From assembly GCA_016785225.1 (NCBI GenBank), contig JAFBJZ010000957.1:830001-894000 (forward strand): 64,000 nucleotides of DNA, in the 5' to 3' direction. The translations under genes were made by a program, and so were the position numbers. This document shows positions 58,515 through 64,000 of the stretch, piece by piece (position 1 is the stretch's first letter; every line of letters begins with the position of its first letter). Source of the stretch: Psettodes erumei. Lineage: Eukaryota > Chordata > Actinopteri > Pleuronectiformes > Psettodidae. The notes beneath the pieces are model-generated. The model was given only the letters and a program-made list of their open reading frames with translations, had not been told where the DNA came from and searched no databases.

Positions 58515-58945
58515 CATCACTTCCTGGCACCGTGCAGCGTCATCGCAGCTGACGTTGTGTGTGTGTGTGTTTGTTTTTCGCTCCTGCTCCTCAGACTCCT
58601 CCAAGAAGCTGAAGGATGTGCTGGAGGAGTTTCACGGCGAGGGAGTCCTGTCCAAGTACAACCCGGAGCAGGTGAGCGTAGGCCGCGCCTCCTCGCCGTC
58701 GCGGTTACGGTCCCTGCGCTCGTACACGGGTGACGTCTTCCTCCTCCTCCTCCTCCTCCTGCTGCTCCTCTCTTCATTATCACCTCCTCTCCGCTGCGAG
58801 CCGCTTCTCCTCGGCGCCTGTGACGACATGACTAACGGCCCGGCTGGACGTGTCGGCGCCGCGGGAGCCGGGATTAACGTTCGCCTGGCGCCGCGACGGG
58901 CGCCGCCGCCCTGCCCCTGCCGTTTATCAGAGTGTGTGTGTATGC

Positions 58946-58994
<49 letters not shown>

Positions 58995-59322
58995 TGTGTG
59001 TGTGTGCGAGCGACCTTCGCCTTCTCACACTCAGAACTTCTGTTCGGACCCCGTCTCGTCTGCAGGTGCAGAAAAAGCAGCAGCTCTGCACACGCCAGTC
59101 ACATGACCGCGGCTCATGGCCTTTCAGTCTGTTCTTCGTGGCCGGACCAAGCCGGGCCGAGCCGGGCGGGCCGGACCGGGCCAGCCCCCCCCCCCCAGTA
59201 CTGATGCCAGGAGAAACTGGATCAGACGGTTCTGGCAGCGCTGCAGAATTCAAAAAGATGAAACGAGTAAATGTGTCATCGGTGCCCACCCCAAATTTAC
59301 AGGGATTATAATCCTCATCTGG

Positions 59323-59400
<78 letters not shown>

Positions 59401-60206
59401 GGGGGGGTTCCTCCACACGAGTGTTTCGTAGTCTCAGTCGGGGATTTAAGTCGAACCTGCGGCGGATCAAAGCCGGGCGTTTGTTTGGCCAAATAAGGAG
59501 AGGAGAGCGATGTGAAGGATGCCCGGGGGCTCCCGGGGGGTCGGGTCAGCGCCGTCCAGCTCCAGAACCGCACAGAACGGAACCGCGTGAGACCAGCCGT
59601 CCTGGGTTTGGTGCAAACCGCATGCCCCCACCCCCACCCCAGAGTTAATAAACAAAAACAAAACTTCCCAGCAGCAGAACCGGACTGACGCGGTTCTGCC
59701 GTCCCGACCGGAACCCGACCAGAACCGCTGCTTCGTGTCACACGCAGGCAGCTTTAATGCCCAGACTGTGCCCAGATCGATGGTGCCAGTTTAACCCCGC
59801 CCCCTTCATCTTCACTGCAGACGCCACCTCACATAAAACAAGCTAACCCCTTCTCTTCTTCTACCTGCTCTTCCCTCCTTTCCTTTCCTTCCTTTCCTTT
59901 CCTTCCTTTCCTTTCCTTTCCTTTCCTTCCTTTCCTTTCCTTTCCTTGCTCCCAACTGTCACACAGAAGCAGGACGTTCTCAACCAAGTAAGGTTCTGTT
60001 CGGCCCGGTTCGGCTCGGCCCGGCCCGGCCCGGCCTGGCCCTGCATGCTGTGTGTGTGTCTGTGTGACTGCATGTCCACTAACACACAACTCATAACATC
60101 TAACGTGGCCCCGCCCTGTCGGACCCTCGTCACATGGGTTCCTCGAGTGCGGCGCCGAGGGGGTTAAGTAATGAGTCCACCCCCCCACCCCCCACCCCCA
60201 CCCCAG

Positions 60207-60242
<36 letters not shown>

Positions 60243-60958
60243 CCTTTTCGTTTGGGTCGTCATTCACCCTTTAAATCATGACGTCATGTAAAAAGTACCA
60301 GGAATGTTTTCATCGAGCCGTGTTTTTTTTTTTTTTTTTTTGTTCGCCGCCGCCGCCGCCGTGAACCGCGCCCAGCTCCTCCCCCCCCCCCCGCAGCCGA
60401 CCGACCACGACGGCTTCCGGCTCTTCATGGCCACGTACCTGGAGAACGACCTCCCCGAGGAGCTGTGTCAGCACCTCTTCACCTCCTTCAAGAGCAAGAC
60501 GGGAGGCTGCTCCCCCGACCCCGCCCGGGCGGGGGCCGGCTTACTGGGTGAGCACGCCGTCCGCCATCTTTGTTTGTTTGTTTGTTTGTTTGTTTTAACT
60601 AGGCGGGGGGGGGTGATGTGTGAGAAAACCGTCCACAAACTTTCCCCCGTAGCGGCGGTTTGTTTGCGTTCGCCGAGCGACCGGCGCCGGCGTCTGATGA
60701 TGTCATCATCATTTGTCGACTCGAGACGAACCGAGTCCGGGAGGGGTCCGTTCGGGCCGCGGCGCCGTGACGTCACGCCTTCGTCTTTGTTCGCGTCCGA
60801 GGACGGGACGGGAAGTCGTCACGGCACCGTCCAATCAGAAACCGGTCTGTGAGGGACGCTGCGGTCACAAGCTGCATCAGGAGTCTGGCGGCCTGCGCTG
60901 CCCCCCGGTGGCCGCGCAGAGTAACGCATGTTCACTCAGGATGTGGACCGCAGTTACA

Positions 60959-61008
<50 letters not shown>

Positions 61009-62097
61009 CGCGCCCGCCCCCACGTCACCTGACTCCCCCCCCCTCCTCCTCCCAAAAACCCTCTGTAGCTTTCTGAGTTTTCTTCTTCTGCTGTTTTTTT
61101 TGTGACCGAACAGAAGCCAGGTCCATCGACGCCGGCATCTCTATTCAGACTGAAGTGGCCTGTGCCCCCATCACAGGTACGGGGGGGGGGGTCACCTCCT
61201 CCCGCTCCTCCCTCCTCCCCGCCTTTTTTTTTTTTTTTTTTCGTGCTCTCGTGGCGTTGGCGTGCTCTCGTGGTGGCGTGGATCGGCTTCCTGCTTCCTG
61301 TCCCTCTGTGCAGGCGCTTTGTGTATTCGGGTTGTTGGTTGTTGTTGTTGTTGTTTTGCTGTGTTGCTCCTCTTTTTGTGCAGCCACTTCCCATCATCCT
61401 TCACTTTGACTAATTCCCCCCCCCTACCCGCACCCGACAGGGATGAACGGGAAGAGCATCCTGTCCGCGATGGGGCGCCACACACCGGAGCACTCCGGCG
61501 CCACCACCTCCCCCTGCTCGTCCCGCTCCTCCTCGCAGCGTTCGGGGGGGCACACGCCCGGGGGGCCCCACCGGTCGCCCTGCGCCCAGGTCAGAACCTC
61601 AGAGGGCGGCGGCTGCAACGCCCTGACGCCCAACGCGGGTCCCGCCAGGTCGCCGGCGTCCCCCAAACTGTCGCCAGGTGAGTCCGTCGGGTTCGCTCGC
61701 CGTTCCGCCGTCGGCCTCGCCCTCACGCGGTGACGTTGGTGTCGTGACAGAGAGGGGCCGCGGCGAGAAGCTCCTGTCCCTGCGCAGGAGCCCGTCGCCC
61801 CAGAAGGGACCCCCCCTGCCGCCCCCCCAGGTGGTCTTCCTCAAGGACATCGTCTGCTACCTGTCGCTGCTGGAGAGGGGGATGCCGGAGGACAAGCTGG
61901 AGTGTGAGTGACGGGGGCGGGTTTGTGTCCTGATGCCCGACCCCTGACCCCTGACCCCTGACCCCCACCCCAGGTGTGGAGTGGGTACGGCGTGACCTCA
62001 CAGCTTCTCATCACCGGATCTCTGCTCTCTCCCTTCCAGTCATGTTCCGGCTGTACGACACCGACGGCAACGGGGTTCTGGACAGCTCGGTGAGTGG

Positions 62098-62140
<43 letters not shown>

Positions 62141-62495
62141 GGCATCAGCGATCAGTGTGTGTGTGTCGCTCTCTGTGCAGGAGCTGGATCGCATCATCAA
62201 CCAGATGGTTCACGTGGCTGAGTATCTGGAGTGGGACTCCACCGAGCTGCGACCGGTGAGCGAACGCACACAAAATATGATCTTATAGTGTTGTTGTGTT
62301 ATTTATCTCATTGTTGTAGTAGTTTCTAGAGTGTGTGTGTGTGTGTGTTTGTTGTCAACGTCTTCAGATCCTGAAGGAGATGATGGAGGAGATCGACTTC
62401 GACCGCGACGGGACGGTGACGCTGGAGGAGTGGATCAGAGGAGGCCTCACCACCATCCCTTTACTGGTGCTGCTGGGCATGGACACGGTGTGTGT

Positions 62496-62542
<47 letters not shown>

Positions 62543-64000
62543 ATCTCCACCTGTGTCCTCACACCTTCCTGCTGGTCGTCTCTTCGCAGAACGTCCAGGA
62601 GGACGGGCAGCACGTCTGGCGCCTGAAGCACTTCAACAAACCCGCCTACTGTAACTACTGCCACACCATGCTGCTCGGAGTCCGCAAGCAGGGTCTCTGC
62701 TGCTCCCGTGAGTCCCCGCCCTCGCCCCCCGCCCCGCTAACAAAACAGTAACACACCCCCCTTATCCGTAATTTTGTTACCGGCTGGATTATGTCACTGC
62801 CTGAAATAATCTGCTGAACTTCAAGCCGCGGTTTATTTTATATAGAGAGGAAACTGCAGGTGGAGTTTTATCTGTAACTGATCTTCCCGTCCTGTCCCGT
62901 CCCGTCCTGTCCTGTCCCGTCCCGTCCTGCCCTGTCCCGTCCTTTCCTGTCCTGTCCTGTCCTGTCCTTTCCTGTCCTGTCCTGCCCTGTCCTGTCCCGT
63001 CCTGTCCCGCCCTGTCCTGTCCCGTCCCACCCTGTCCTGTCCTGTCCTGTCCTGTCCTGTCCGTCCTTTCCTTTCCTGTCCTGTCCCGTCCCGTCCCGTC
63101 CCGCCCTGTCCCGTCCCGCCCTGTCCTGTCCTGTCCTGTCCTGTCCTGTCCTGTCCTGTCCTGTCCCGTCCCGTCCCGTCCGTCCCGTCCCGTCCCGTCC
63201 TGTCCTGTCCTGTCCTGTCCTGTCCTGTCCTGTCCTGTCCTGTCCTGTCCTGTCCTGTCCTGTCCCGTCCCGTCCCGTCCCGTCCCGTCCCGTCCTGTCC
63301 CGTCCCGTCCCGTCCCGTCCCGCCCTGTCCTGTCCTGTCCTGTCCTGTCCTGTCCCGTCCTTTCCTGTCCTGTCCCGCCCTGTCCCGTCCTGTCCTGTCC
63401 TGTCCTGCCCCGTCCTTACCTGTCCTGTCCTGCCCCGTCCTTACCTGTCCTGTCCTGTCCCGTGCCGCCCTGTCCTGTCCTGTCCTGTCCTGTCCCGTCC
63501 CGCCCTGTCCCGTCCTGTCCTGTCCTGTCCTGTCCTGTCCTGTCCCGTCCCATCCCGTCCCCTCCCTGCAGTATGCAAGTACACAGTGCACGAGCGCTGT
63601 GTGTCCAAAGACATCGCCGCCTGCATCAGCACCTACGCCAAGTCACGCCGACACACCAACGTACGTACCGACCGCTTTTTATTGACGTGGGTCAGTCGCG
63701 ATGATTGATCAATAATCTGTAATCAATAACCCCCCCCCAGGCTATGCAGCACGTATGGATGGAGGGAAACTCTCCGACCAAGTGCGACCGCTGTCACAGG
63801 AGCATCAAGTGCTACCAGGGCCTGACGGGCCTGCACTGCGTCTGGTGTCAGATCACCGTGAGTCTCCTCTCGGCCGTCGTTGCGCTCCGCGTCCACCGGG
63901 CGGCGCCGTCGGCTCGCGCTGACGCCGCTCTCCTGCCCCCCCCGCAGCTGCACAACAAGTGTGCGTCCAACGTGAAGCCCGAGTGCGACGGAGGAGGCCT
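57668..64000 (+). CDS. dgkg: Type I diacylglycerol kinase, 5' part (DGKG-like), runs off window
   Basis: Exons 57668-57734, 58595-58671, 60397-60547, 61114-61176, 61441-61677, 61751-61903, 62040-62089, 62181-62255, 62368-62487, 62590-62707, 63572-63660, 63741-63857 and 63948 onward join in one frame for about 456 codons. Order: recoverin-homology region (starts MGDGSWVCLSPAEF), Ser/Pro-rich linker, EF-hands LYDTDGNGVLDSSE and IDFDRDGTVTLEE, then two C1 zinc fingers (from HVWRLKHFNKPAYC and HVWMEGNSPTKC). The catalytic domain lies beyond the window. Type I enzymes phosphorylate diacylglycerol to phosphatidic acid under Ca2+ control. MG start, SSKK, VRKQGLCC, MQH and LLGMD favour DGKG. EEFHG, KYNPE and HNKCAS resemble DGKB, so the paralogue call is likely but not certain. 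DGKG also neighbours CRYGS in human. Confidence 0.9.
58465..58513. repeat. (GT)n microsatellite, kinase intron 1
   Basis: GT tract about 80 bp before the exon 2 acceptor. Confidence 0.93.
58931..59006. repeat. (GT)n microsatellite, kinase intron 2
   Basis: Interrupted GT tract of about 75 bp with GCGC breaks. Confidence 0.9.
59327..59398. repeat. (GT)n microsatellite, kinase intron 2
   Basis: About 36 GT units followed by a G run. Confidence 0.95.
59871..59947. repeat. (TTCC/TTTCC)n repeat, kinase intron 2
   Basis: About 77 bp of mixed tetra/pentanucleotide pyrimidine repeat. Confidence 0.92.
60960..61006. repeat. (GT)n microsatellite, kinase intron 3
   Basis: GT tract of about 46 bp. Confidence 0.93.
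62098..62139. repeat. (CA)n microsatellite, kinase intron 7
   Basis: CA tract occupying about half of the 91-bp intron between the exons that split EF-hand 1. Confidence 0.93.
62488..62540. repeat. (GT)n microsatellite at the kinase exon 9 donor
   Basis: The GT tract begins at the first intron base, so the splice donor is the repeat itself. Confidence 0.9.
62886..63564. repeat. Pentanucleotide (TGTCC/CGTCC)n array, kinase intron 10
   Basis: About 680 bp of 5-bp units alternating between TGTCC and CGTCC, with occasional TTTCC and 4-bp units. It ends directly at the exon 11 acceptor, inside the gene region encoding the first C1 finger. Confidence 0.96.

Noticed and set aside
62833..63591. 252-codon reverse-strand open frame rich in RTGQD repeats
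   Set aside because: It is the translation of the pentanucleotide array in a kinase intron, with no unique sequence or gene signals.

Overview
This window is from a ray-finned (teleost) fish, probably a compact percomorph-like genome. The evidence is a dense array of fish-type gamma-M crystallin genes (methionine-rich, tryptophan-poor), short introns, abundant (CA)n microsatellites and AT-rich spacers. All genes are spliced vertebrate genes. I place exons by splice sites and frame, and call the crystallins Cry1 to Cry17 in window order.

Layout. (1) 1-2361: promoter-like GC-rich DNA and CA repeats. (2) 2362-3799 (+): an eight-exon homologue of human C2orf80. (3) 4276-15745 (+): Cry1 to Cry6, gamma-crystallins with decreasing Trp and increasing Met. 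(4) 17198-37884 (-): Cry7 to Cry15, nine Met-rich gamma-M genes in one orientation. Eight share the AGGTATAAAAG-type TATA context or a close variant, and seven share upstream Sox/Maf-like sites in whole or part. (5) 38639-39388 (+): a decayed gammaS-like pseudogene. (6) 40138-42271 (+): Cry16 and Cry17, Trp-rich gammaS-like genes. (7) 42.3-57.6 kb: no confident coding exon, two CpG-rich promoter-like zones and a hairpin element. (8) 57668 to the window end (+): the 5' part of a type I diacylglycerol kinase, best matched to DGKG, in a GC-rich region packed with microsatellites.

Each crystallin has a 9-33 nt first coding exon (M..GK), an exon of about 243 nt for the N-terminal domain (Greek keys 1-2) and an exon of about 275 nt for the C-terminal domain (keys 3-4). 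Together they would supply lens fibre cells with monomeric gamma-crystallins. C2orf80 and the kinase are conserved neighbours, not functional partners as far as the sequence shows. In human, CRYGA-D/C2orf80 lie at 2q33 and CRYGS/DGKG at 3q27. Here both linkages appear in one locus.

Points most worth a second look: single-base C losses at the same structural hairpin in three otherwise intact genes (Cry3, Cry4, Cry14); an A-B-B'-A' similarity pattern in Cry9 to Cry12 confined to exon 2-intron 2-exon 3, suggesting gene conversion; shared Sox/Maf-like promoter sites; and kinase splice sites embedded in microsatellites.
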